Origin: Sarcocystis neurona | Lineage: Eukaryota; Apicomplexa; Conoidasida; Eucoccidiorida; Sarcocystidae | Direction: 5' to 3' | NCBI GenBank assembly: GCA_000727475.1 | Contig: KL647300.1 | Coordinates: forward strand, 3,046,724 to 3,110,723 | Length of the DNA: 64,000 bases | Shown: positions 26,501 to 37,200 of the stretch, piece after piece | Layout: each line of letters starts with the position of its first letter | Numbering within the stretch: the first letter of the stretch is position 1 | The notes under the pieces: model-generated | What the model was told of the DNA's origin: nothing | Databases searched by the model: none | The model's input: only the letters and a program-made list of their open reading frames with translations | Position numbers and translations under genes: made by a program

Positions 26501-29500
26501 TAAAACTGTGTTTCGACACGCGATGCTTACGTGTTCGTGTTGCATTTTTTCCGACATAAGCGTTATCTCCCACACTCATGCTCACGTCGGTGGAGATTCG
26601 CTATCCGTGAGCAATAAATATACTGCAGCGTCCTCATGTTGCCAAGTAAGGACGCGGGAGCTACACTATACGATCGGCATTGAAAGCTCGCAGCTTTGAA
26701 ACATCTGGCTCCACCACAGTGTAAGAACGTGCGAAGAACAAATGATGTACATAATGGATATTATACAAACGGACACAGTTGTGTGCTGCAGCTACACGAC
26801 AGGCGCTACCTTACTCCGACAATCAGAGTAACACAAGTTTTACTACTGGCAGGGATTTTGTTCTGACACGTGTTCCCCCAGTAAAACTGTACTGCATGGC
26901 TGGTGGATCCTTGCAAAGAGACCAGTCTGCGCGAGCCTAGAACAGCGTTGCTGAGGCGTTAGCATTTATACAAAGCTGTGGTGGGCATACTGCATCCCCG
27001 CGTTGACCGCTACAAAGTGAATCTGATCATGCGCTGTACGCGCACTACCAGACCCTTCTCTGTGCAATAGCAAAACGCGTTCCACACCTTATCCAAGGGA
27101 GACAATCAAATCGTAGCATATGCTCTACGTCTTCAGAACCTGGCTTTTTTTAAAAGTGTAATTACTGTGCCTGCGTTCCAGCGTCCTCGACTTGCAAAAG
27201 TCTTTGCCAAAGTACGACGAGGCCTCGATACCAGAGGGCATCGAGCCAAATGATAGGCTTTACCTGGACTCTTACTGGAGGTAAATATATTGCCCTTGTT
27301 AGATCAAGAAGCCTATCGCTACGTGATCCGTCCTTCAGATCACCGCCTATGCTGCATGGTATCTCCCAGGGGTTACATTTCATCTGGTGTGCAACTTCTT
27401 CAGTACGTACGCACATCGGTAGCAGACATAACTGCACACACCGAACGACTCAATTAATCTTTCTGTCATGTGCTGGGCTACTCAACGTAATCATATTAGA
27501 ACGGATGCACGCACTGGAATCGAGGGTCCCACCTTAACGTTTCACCAAGTGAGAATTTTTCGCACAACTCGCGAACAAATGCTTCACAGATTACCCTTAA
27601 GAAGAATTAGCTCTTTGAGGTAGCTCAATGATAATTTACACCATCACCTACATGCAAACAAGGAAACATATACACACGTACACATACGTGTAAATGAAAA
27701 GGTCATGCGCAACCCTGAGCCAATTTTCTTTGTCATTCGTGATCGACGTTGTGTACTACTTTTGTGGCTGGGCCGCAAAAAGCGTTTAGCATGTTCAACA
27801 CATTTCACAAGGCCCGCTGGTGCGCCTCGTGGTGTTTAGTTCACGCAAATCCTTGTGGCATGTTCATGCTCACTTACCCCACGCACCGGGCGGAATCCGA
27901 CCAACTGACGCAGCACCTGTTTGCGCGTGCATCCCGGGTAGGTGCACTGAACGTAAAGACGTAATCACGTATGCAGTCGCGGTGCATTCTTAACGGTCGC
28001 ATTTCCTGTCGCGACGAAATCACAGTACGCGGGACGCATGTGTGGAGGCCAACCATCTACTGTGTCAGCGTAGGGCCAACGCAGGCGTGGGCGTCGTCTG
28101 TATCTCACAAACCCCTGTCTTCCCCCATTGCTCAATTTTTCACCGCGGGTAATTAGAGTCAACGCTTGTGCATTTGCAACACATACGCTCATGCGTGTAT
28201 ACATATATTAGATGCAAGCATATATGCATATGCATATATATATATATAAATATACTAGATGCAAACATATATGCATATGCATCGTGCCATCAGGTACTTT
28301 CCTCATAGTCTTTTGTTTCTACAAACTCCACTGTAAAGTTTATACGAATCGTGAAAGGGGTTTTCCACCATAGATCACTCAGTGCGGCATAGCACAACAA
28401 GAGCGAAACGACTTTGTGCAGGTGAGAACGCGTGAGTACATATTCGGTGCACGCTGCCACGACCATGACGTCACGAGGATACGCGTGGCACCTGTGTGTA
28501 TATTTGTGTGTGTATAGTAGCACTGGTGGCGTTGCGACCGAGAAGAACGTGCGTGTAGTGACAGGGTACATGTACCCTTAGAATAGGTGTATCAAAAGTA
28601 TTTGTGAGACACTGTCTACCATGCTAACGTGGAGGAGCCTGGCTGACACTTTGTGCGTTTCGAGAGCTGTCAGAGACTATGAAAGATGTGCCCACTCTTA
28701 TCTGCACTCCAGCACTCCGCGTGACCGTACATACGAGTTTAGAATGAAAGCGTCCAGATCTGAAACTCCAAATGTCCGAATCCTCTCAACCCTGTGTGGA
28801 CGCGTCTTCACCCACGCGTAGACTCACACCTATTTGCATATGCATAGTATCATCTCGTGAATGTAGACCTGTATACATACAGCTTCATCTGGGTCCAAGC
28901 ATGTGCTGCAACGTGTGAAATGCGGAGTGTCACTTCACAGCTTGCCGCTGGCTGCGGAAGGCAGCATCGGGATTTCGGACTGTTTGCTTATGTTCTCTGC
29001 GGTGTAGGCGCATACGGTCGAATCCGCTTTCGGGGGCGAAGCTGCCGGAGACGCCTGTCTCATCTCCTTCCACACAACGTCGGTCACTCCCTGCTGACAT
29101 TGTCCAACCGAGGCACCTGCGTAGTCATTTATACCTACCGGTGTAAGTCCTCAAACTGACAGTTCACGTGTCACATGAGACTGTGTACGCGAAAAGATTT
29201 CTATGACATGTCTGCACACACGTACTATCTGCCAATGTACCTTCGCGCAGACAAAGAGAGACTGCACGTGAGGCAGACCAGCTGTGTCGAGGCGTACAAG
29301 GGTAGTGCACAAGATCTACTGTTGTAGCCTGTGCGTGCGTGCGTCACTTATGAAAGCAGTAACATTTGGGTGGTCACTACGCTTCAATCGAACTACTGTA
29401 GCACAGCCAGACAAGTTTCGTGCCAGAGCACAAACACCTGTCTACGTACGGCGGAGCTGTCACGAGTTCGAACAGACGTCCACAGCACTCTAACTAAGTA

Positions 29501-30498
29501 GGTCATTTGTATCTGCTCTTAGGTTACGCCACCCTGTTCATAGATCAACGAGGTAGGAGGGAGTCGAGCACGCTTCGTGCGTCAAATACAGCAACTGACA
29601 GGAAGGTGGCATGCCGATCTCGCCGGGTCGTAAGACGAAACTGGAGACAAAGAGAAGAGATTGAACACGCCAGCGTTGCTTAGAATTGTTTGTTACAGCT
29701 GCCCGCCTCACGCGGAGTCATAGCATTTTGTTTCGCATCAAATTCCGTGGCAGCCGCTTTCAGCCCGTGGGTCGCTTAAGTTCTTCGACGCTCCGCAGTA
29801 GAGATCCTTCACTTCCGTATTGTCTGTTTTTCAGTGCTGGTCGAAACGAGGTATCACTAAACACTATTATTCTTGCTGTCACTACAACCCTTACATACCA
29901 GCACCATACGGGTTCAAAATGACACTTGAGGAACGGCCACTATCAGCCAACGAAAGGGGTCCATCAGGGAGCAGTACTCTTCTGGTTGGTAGCATGTGTG
30001 TGACTTAGTACGTGGACTTATAGACGTGCTAATTCGACGTAAAGACTCTGGCAGCAACGCTGAACTGACAGGATTGAGAGCAAAAGTGAACACTATCGAT
30101 ACCCCAGGGCCACGGTGACGAAATATGAAGCAGTTCAGAGTACGTGTGTATGCATACTTATGAGAACCAAGTGAGATCAGCGAAAGTGCAAGGTCACGTA
30201 GACGCGTAGGTGGCGAGTAGTCAAAAGTGTGCTCACTTGAGCCAACATTAGACTACAAAATAGCGTCCATTCGTCTAAGTTTAATGCGTCACAGTAGTTT
30301 CTGATAACTGTTCGCGTACGGCCTTGTCTGCGCAGGAAGGGAGACACATTCAAGACAACGTATCAAGAAATGATGAAACCACCGCCACCTGGTTTGGGCA
30401 TCATATATACACCGCCGAGAGACGAGGAATCCGAGAACTTGAAAAAAACGCTAATCAGCCCAAATCTGGTATCGGAGAAGCTCTCCCGGTATTCATGA
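20560..30498 (+). CDS. Unrecognised 465-residue protein encoded by ten short exons
   Basis: I do not recognise the family. Proposed exons: 20560-20689, 23838-24031, 24199-24423, 24600-24767, 25504-25544, 25984-26052, 27182-27280, 27790-27937, 29835-29995, 30336-30498. Every intron is GT-AG, all nine junction phases agree, no internal stop occurs, and the sum is 1398 nt. Strong pieces are LRPTRTEFVSLDQMQQ and NYYSLNLCPIRQ (exon 4), WQVTEGTGEQKALLVSTFN (exon 6), EGIEPNDRLYLDSYW (exon 7), a Cys/Trp-rich exon 8, HYNPYIPAPYG (exon 9) and MMKPPPPGLGIIYTPP (exon 10). The product is soluble, with balanced charge and no homopolymer runs, unlike its neighbours. The start MAPTLLLKFVAYVRRAQ could be a mitochondrial presequence. 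Exon 1 and its joint to exon 2 are the weakest part, and the exon 9 donor (29996) could be elsewhere. The Tyr/Pro-rich end recalls microtubule-associated axonemal proteins, but that is only a guess. Confidence 0.6.
21723..21905 (-). CDS. Candidate terminal exon on the opposite strand
   Basis: The minus-strand frame reads VGAPADIRTTYRHIRLGAHF, then VQIVRNWLRQPGYLASFQDA, and ends in a stop at 21723. Acceptors CATTCACAG (exon start 21905, phase 0) and CGCCTGCAG (exon start 21889, phase 1) are both possible. The sequence is protein-like, with few low-complexity residues. It lies in the long first intron of the ten-exon + gene. It could pair with the candidate exons at 28298-28411 and 31020-31176, or with a minus ORF at 22970-23149 that starts at ATG and ends at a GTATGT donor. 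Confidence 0.27.
   Translation of the reverse strand: MGAPADIRTTYRHIRLGAHFVQIVRNWLRQPGYLASFQDACDFHMQGAIVYLYPLMRTRL
22310..22655. repeat. Tandem repeat, five copies of a 67-68 bp unit
   Basis: Each unit contains GTTCTACTACACACG, TATATCGGTTCC, TCTTCAGTTGTGTATCTAAG and CGTTTCCCCC. TTCTAC starts at 22326, 22394, 22462, 22529 and 22596. Copies differ at a few sites, and the last fades out near 22655. It is the only clear satellite-like array in the triplet-poor segment, inside the proposed first intron of the ten-exon gene. Confidence 0.92.
28205..28281. repeat. Direct repeat of about 28 bp flanking a (TA)n run
   Basis: TAGATGCAAGCATATATGCA followed by TATGCAT occurs at about 28209-28235 and again, with one change, at about 28256-28281; the space between is TA-rich. 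ATGCAT and ATATGCATAT are palindromic, so the copies can also pair as hairpins. It lies in an intron. Confidence 0.75.
28298..28411 (-). CDS. Candidate internal exon on the opposite strand
   Basis: The minus frame reads VSLLLCYAALSDLWWKTPFT, then IRINFTVEFVETKDYEE, and ends at a possible GTACCT donor. The acceptor would be CTGCACAAAG. Phase is 1 at both ends, which agrees with the donor at 31019 and with the acceptor at 21890. It has a hydrophobic start and an acidic end. It lies in an intron of the + strand gene. No family recognised. Confidence 0.25.
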
Positions 30499-33400
30499 AG
30501 CCGTATAGGCATGCACGCCTTGAACACATAAGTGTACACGCGTACCTGTGAGCATGTGGGTAGATATGTAATATACAAATATATATGCGTAAATGTGCTG
30601 TTTGTTATATTGCCTTGTGTATGCTACTAGCTCTGCTGCACAGTGGTGGGATGGCATATCCTTATCCTTGCTGCAGTTAAGAGTATGTTAGCTACACAGG
30701 TGCATAACCGGCAGTGGTGCAAGGTACGGTGTTGTACGTCCCGTGGCAATATCGCGTTGCGTAGACAGCCTGCACCGCGGTCTTCACGTCATACTGCTCT
30801 TTCTCGTTGAAACGGTTACATGCCTTAAGGAAAGCGCACTATCTCGCGTACCGTAAGGTCAACTGGTGTAGCGTATATGCAGGAAACGAGGGACGCACCT
30901 GTCGCACCTGTCCGTGTAGAGTCGCGCGTGTTTAACCTCAATGAGGATAAGGCGAACGGTACAGTACTGCGCATACAAATTATAGTCACCCGTATGTATG
31001 TGGGTGTGTAGACACATACAGATTCCAGGTGCGGCTTCTGCGAACCTGTGCGCAAGATAACTGCAGTTCTCGTAGCACAGGATGTACATGTGAATTTCAA
31101 AGAAGTCCGCGGGCGCAACGTACATCTTCTGCGCTGCACACGAAATAAATGGACTGGGAAAGCACCTCACTGAGTTCGTCATGCGTAAATGCACAGCTCC
31201 CTAAGTTGGGAGAAAGAATGCCATCGTAAGGTGTGACGTTTCATCGCAGCGAGTACTGCGGTTGTATCGAAAAAGACTCTAATGGCAATGGCAACTAAGG
31301 TAGAGGTAGCGACTGCCAACAAGGACATTTATGCGCGAGTTTACGGATAGACGGGTGTCTTTTAGACCTGCGTCCGCAGCGTAGTCAAGCATGCTTTTGA
31401 TGTAATTCACGGGTACCGCTCTGACGCGCGTGCACATTTACACTGTAAACTAAGGGACACAAAAAGGCCTCTTGTGGATCCAAGATGTGCGTCCTACTAC
31501 ACCGTGGCACCTTGTTGATATCTAGACAAAAATACATAGACTTCTTCGTTTAGACGTACACGCCCGAGTACGCTTCAAAGGAATCTAAATGAAAAGCCTT
31601 ATTTCTTTTTATACACACTCATGTAGATATGGATATATATATATATATGTATAATATGAAACGGTGGCCCTGACGATACTTTACGCGTACTGGTTCTGTT
31701 TCCACGTAGAACACCGTGTATGTGCATGGGCGTTCTGCAATTCACAAACGTGAAAATAATGACGGTTTGATTGCGCCCGCAGGCATGACGCCTGCCCGTT
31801 CTGTAAAGGAATATGAATACTCTCCTAAGTCGCCTCCCCACTTATTGTAGATCACCCGACTTCTGAATTCTGAAAAAGCTAATACTTATTTACAGCTCGC
31901 TACGCATCTGCCGGCACCAACCCCGAATACTAGTTCATGTAGGCGCGCCCAATGAATAGATCACTGCTAGTATATATGTGGATACATGTAGGCGTGTATG
32001 CCGTATACATATATATATATATATATATACATGCATACACATACATACATATTTCTAGAGATACACAAATGTGTGTTGTAGTTCCTACGTAAGTCGGTGC
32101 ACAGCTGTGGGACTTCTCCACGCTGTGAGACCATGATCTCAACTGCTTGAAGCAGGGGAACACTATATCTGTGTGATCGAAGAAGAAATGAACATTCGAG
32201 ATATATCGAGATATTACTGCATGCATCATACATCGCCATTTTCAGGTAGCAAGAGCAAGAAAGGGAACCGCGCGTGCGCGTGCAAGTTAGACACATACGA
32301 GTGTTTACGTTTACCTATGTTTGACTTGTGTTCAAGATTGGGCACACCTTCACAACAAAAAATTATATGCATGCTCAGTTCCAAGCACAGCGTGCTTTTC
32401 TGTGAAAATTGGCGCATACAGTAGTAGGCATGGCGCACCAAAGAAGATGTGTCTCCGAAGTCGCAGAATTTGTTTCAACATGATCAAAGTGATGAAAAGT
32501 ATCGCGTGACACCGCCTCGTAGGAACTCCTGTTCCCGCAAGGGAACACACCCCGTGGAAAGCTCAGAACTAGACCATAGACCCGGGTAGCTAAGGATAGT
32601 CACGCTAAGCCTGAGAATACAGTTTGTCAGACTGCCGCACTTATTTCTCAGCGCATTTGACAAAAGCCTCCGGGAGCATCTGACAAAGTCACGGTACTTT
32701 TCGTAAAGCTTCTTCAGTATAGCCTACCTCCGTTCAATACAAGGAACACCACTTTTCGACGATCTAAACACCGCTGACGGCGAAACTCAGAACAAAAAGT
32801 GCAACGCTGATTTTCCTTACCATTACTCTGTAGAATAGTACCTTAAAATCCCGTCAGCCTCCCAGGTGCAATTGGTTTTAAAGGACGGCTTCCTGGTTCT
32901 GAGACCAGGAACGCCAGAACTGACATTTTCGTGTAAAAGGTAGCATATCGAAAAGACGTGTGGTCCTGCACCTTCATATTGCTTTGCGACGCAGAGCAGA
33001 AACATTTTGCAGGAGCTCAGTGTGGCGCGTTGTGCTCATCACCTGTGACACGTAGCTTTTTGTCTTGCTGAAACGCAAGCAATGATCACTCCAGCCCAGG
33101 ACCACGAACGACGATGACAACTACGCGCACTAACGCATCCCGCTGCGAAACTGAGTGGGCTGTATGTAGAGAAACAGTTTGCTGCTGCCTCTTTGAGAGC
33201 TTCCCAACTTTTTTTCCTTGAATAAAAGGCGACTGTTGAAGGACTTTCCGGTTAGCGTATCTGCTTTCCTCACGGACCACCACACAGAAGCGTATCGCCA
33301 CGTACGTGCGCATACCTCCGCGCTTCCGTCGCTCAACGTGCATCGTCGAACGTGTTGCCCCGAGTGGACAGAACAGCAAACTGTGCGTCGTCTGAGCAGG

Positions 33401-34206
33401 CTCCTTCCACCAGGTCTCACAGACAACTGCTCTCGACGCTGCTGCATTTCATCGCGGCAGCGTTTTCGTCCGTGACAGAGGCATCGTCAGGCAAGCTACG
33501 CGTGTAAAGTATATACGCCCAGGCAGACGCGCTTTTCATCGTTAAGGAAGTCGACGAACAAATTTACGCCAAATGCGGACAACATACACACGCACACGTT
33601 CCTACAAAATACGCAGTCACATAGTCATAGCTGACATTTACACATATATATATATGTATATGTAAACACATGCATGTATGCACATGATTACATTTGAATA
33701 TACATACAGACTTGTCAATTCATACATGAGAAGCCCTGTTCGTATTTACGGAGTTGAAATGGAGTGAACGACCACAACTACGACTTCAATTGGCCTGAAT
33801 GCGCAACAGGACCCCGGCGCATATCTCCAAGTCAGAAGGCACAAGTACTGTTTCCGTAAGAAGGTCTTGAAACAAAACAGAATGTTCCCTGTTGCAATTT
33901 TCTTCAAAAGCAGGCGTCTTCTTCCCTGGTTCGTCTAACAAACCTCCTCTATCTTCAGCTGTATTTTTGTTTCCCTGCAGTCGCGCGGACTCGACCTGCA
34001 GCTGCTCACTGCTGTCAGAGAGCCGACCGACGGGTAGGACCTCAGCCGGGCGCTGGTCGCTTCACTCTCTCACGTTGCAACGGCTGTTCCTCCTTTTCTC
34101 GCTGCAGTCTTCCTTCGTGATTCTCTTCCTGCCCTCTATATCCCTCTCCTGTTCCTGTTCCACCGACTGCAGTTGTCCTTCTATCTGCCGCTCCTGTCCC
34201 CTTTGC
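30499..34206. other. Region between the ten-exon gene and the coiled-coil gene
   Basis: Apart from the candidate minus exon at 31020-31176, I see no supported gene. TA-rich microsatellites lie at 31629-31650, 32008-32030 and 33640-33665. Two patches are open on both strands and protein-like on either: 32173-32440 and 33086-33480; the second is GC-richer than its surroundings. The segment 33900-34206 is pyrimidine-rich on +, the antisense of a Glu/Lys/Gln/Arg-rich minus frame containing two diverged copies of a block beginning TTGCAGTCGGTG. Confidence 0.35.
31020..31176 (-). CDS. Candidate first exon on the opposite strand, Cys/Tyr-rich
   Basis: Starting at ATG 31176 on the minus strand the frame reads MTNSVRCFPSPFISC, then KMYVAPADFFEIHMYILCYE and NCSYLAHRFAEAAPG, and reaches a GTATGT donor in phase 1. 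With the candidate exons at 28298-28411 and 21723-21889 it would give a 145-residue protein with consistent phases (438 nt). An acceptor at GCGCAG (exon start 31128) would make it an internal exon instead. The evidence is splice signals and composition only. Confidence 0.25.
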
Positions 34207-37200
34207 CTAATTCTCTTCTTCTCCTCTGTCTGCCCCTTCTGCTCGTCTTTCACCGACTGCAAGTGTCCTCTTCTCTGCCGCTGCTGTGTCCGTCTGTTCT
34301 TGCTCTGCGGCTTCCTCTAGGCGAAGCAGCCGCAGGTGGTCATCGAGGTGCTGTAGCTCCTGCGTGATCTGCAGAAAACGCAGCAGCAACGGCAGGAATT
34401 CAAACAAAGCGGGTGGATTATCGATAGACAATAAACACGCAAGACAGATATTGAAGATAGATCTACCCTATCCGCCAGAAGCAAAACCTTCACATGCTGT
34501 CTTATAACTGAGCCATCTACCCAGAAAAAACACACAGAAGTTCCTTGTGGTCTTGTTGCTCCTGAGGCTCTCGACCGTTGTTTTCTTCAGTCCCTTTCTC
34601 TCCTTTTCTTTGTGCTTCTTCTTCCTATTCTTCCGTCGGCTCTCTTTTCAGTGTGTGTCAGTCTCGTCTAAGGCAGCAAGATTTGCACCCTGCTCTCCAA
34701 GTGGAAACCTTCCGGGTGTCGCGGTCTCAGCACAACACGCAGAAAAGAAGAAAAAAGCAAGAAGACTACTCATTCCCGTGCCACGGCAGAAAGGAGACTG
34801 ACACCGAGACTCCTCATCTACAACGTTGGTGCGCGCACATGCAGCAATTTGCTTGTACGTACGCGTGTATACACATGTGAATATATACGGATCTCTGTAT
34901 ATCACTATATATGTACGTGTACGGTCATATGTATATCTACATATCTTTTGGAGGTATATAGACGTGTCAAGACAGCTCTTTGAACAACTCCACTCCAGCG
35001 GGTGTTTGCCTTTCTATTATACAAAGACTTGCATGCGTACGAAGTAGTAATACGCACGAGCGTTGTCCTCTGCCGCTCAAAACGTAGATGTGTGGGCACG
35101 CGCAAGTGTGGAGAAGACCTATGCAAAAGTTGGACGTCCACTTGTATACTGCGGAAAACGTTGTCTCCCTATAAGTTTCTTTCCCCTGTAGACTTCAGCG
35201 TGCATAGCGAGACCACGGCGCACGTGGGGCCGATGTTTCTTCGGACTGCTCTCGGCAGCAGGAACTCCGCAACATACGCAAAGACATATGCTGCAGCGGT
35301 GGGCAACGACCCTGAATGTCGCAGCGGCTCAACGAAGGAAAATATTCTCTCTTTTCTTCTTCTTCTTTCGTCGAGCCGAGAAGGGCCTGTACTAGAAAAA
35401 GACCGCCCTCTCTACAGACCTCCTCTACAGCAGGAACTCGAACGACAAGTGACGCCAAGGCAGATACGTGTGTGCGCAAAGAAACACGCGCTACGTAGTG
35501 GCCAACCCAGCAAGTACCGTACCTGCACCACAAGACGCCTTTTCTACAGGCATGCTACACAGATGTCCACACGTGTGAACACCGCAACATCGCCGCGAAG
35601 AAAAACATTCGTGGGCGGGGACGTCTTACAGGCATACACATAAATATATGCATGTGTTCTTATGGCCAGACAGGGACGCTACACGTGGATAGACAGCTTT
35701 CGGGAGGTAAACGGTGGCAACACCCGTGTTCAGATTACCAGCGTTATACTCGTATACATCTGTGTACACGCGGATAAATGTACAGAGAAATACGCGTACG
35801 TACGGAGTTGCTTGAGAAAAAGAAAAGAAACGTCGCTGCTTTTATCTCACGGCGTCAGTACACACGTTCTGTGACACGGGTAACCGTAGAAATACACGTG
35901 ACACTCGTACACCAGTCCACACAGACAGACAGAAAGGAAAAGACCCGTTCTTGAAAATATTACGCAGCACGTGTGAAGCATCTGTTCATGGACGGCGGTC
36001 GGCAGAAGAAGCCTGCGGGAGATTTACGACGCATGCGACACTCGTTCTATCGCGTCTTCTCATTTCTTGGATGTCCTCTCGAGCGTCTTTCCACAGCGTA
36101 GGCACACCGGCGCAGAAGACGGGTGCACTACGGGGTGTACGTACACCTGCGACACTGCGTAGCCCCGCAGCAGCATATGCGCTGCGTCTTCTCCTCCGCA
36201 CACCTTTCCACAATCGAGCTACGCAGCCGCACTGCATAGAGACTGCCACGCCAGAAAATTCTCCCCCTTGTCGCCCGTCGGCTACGGGCCCACGTGGTTG
36301 CTACGTGCAATACGCACTCGTACGGTGGACGATCGCCGATGACTTCCACTCTTGAAGTCTTCAAGCGACAGAAAATATGTCGTCATCGTCCTAGTGCTGG
36401 AGGGCATATACGGAGATGTAAATATATCTATATGTGTGTATGTATACGTGTATGCAAGCCGACATATATGTACACCTAGGTTTAGACACGGCTGAAGTCG
36501 CAAGGACGAAGTTCTCGATCTGTGTAAGGAACTTTGCCGGTACCGCTGTCTACGAATATTCCCACCTGCGTGCGACAGCGTATACATAGACGTATAGGCA
36601 CACAGACCTACATGTGGCACGGCATACATACACATGCGTGGAAGCGGGGAGTGTCTACACGTTTGCGACTTTGACTGGCGACAAACTGAAGCAGTCTTAT
36701 GAAAGAAGAACGCGTCTTTTGCAGAAGTGCTTCTCTTTGTCTGTCTTTGGTGAAGTTCAAACCTTTGCGTGAAGCGAGACGTGCAGCTGCAGGCTGCTGT
36801 TGACTTGTTCTAGGCGCCGGTCCACCTTCTGCTCCTCTTCTTCTAGCTGCAGCAGGCGTGCAAAAGTGTCGGCGGGGGGCAAACTGCAGCAGAAACACAG
36901 AGACAGGACTGCACAGCTCCTGCAGCTTGCATGCGTGGGTATGGGCGCTCGCTGTAATTTCCTGCACGCGGGGGCACCTTTTTTTCCGCGTGCAGAGAGC
37001 TAGCTCCTAGCTAGCTGCATGTGGGGACAGCTCGCTCGCTACAGACCACGTATGCAAGTAAGGACAGGTGGCTGAGCTTGTACGCCAAGCGTTCCTCACG
37101 CCTGCTGGTCTTCTTCTTGTCTGAAACGTTTTGACGTACAGCAGCAGCAGCAGCGGCGCCACCAGGACGCACCAGCAGCAGCAGCAGCGCCCGCAGGATC

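Noticed and set aside
35002..35643. 213-codon open frame on +
   Set aside because: Starts at GTG, lies in the long last intron of the minus coiled-coil gene, and shows no recognisable motif; the minus strand in the same place is open too.
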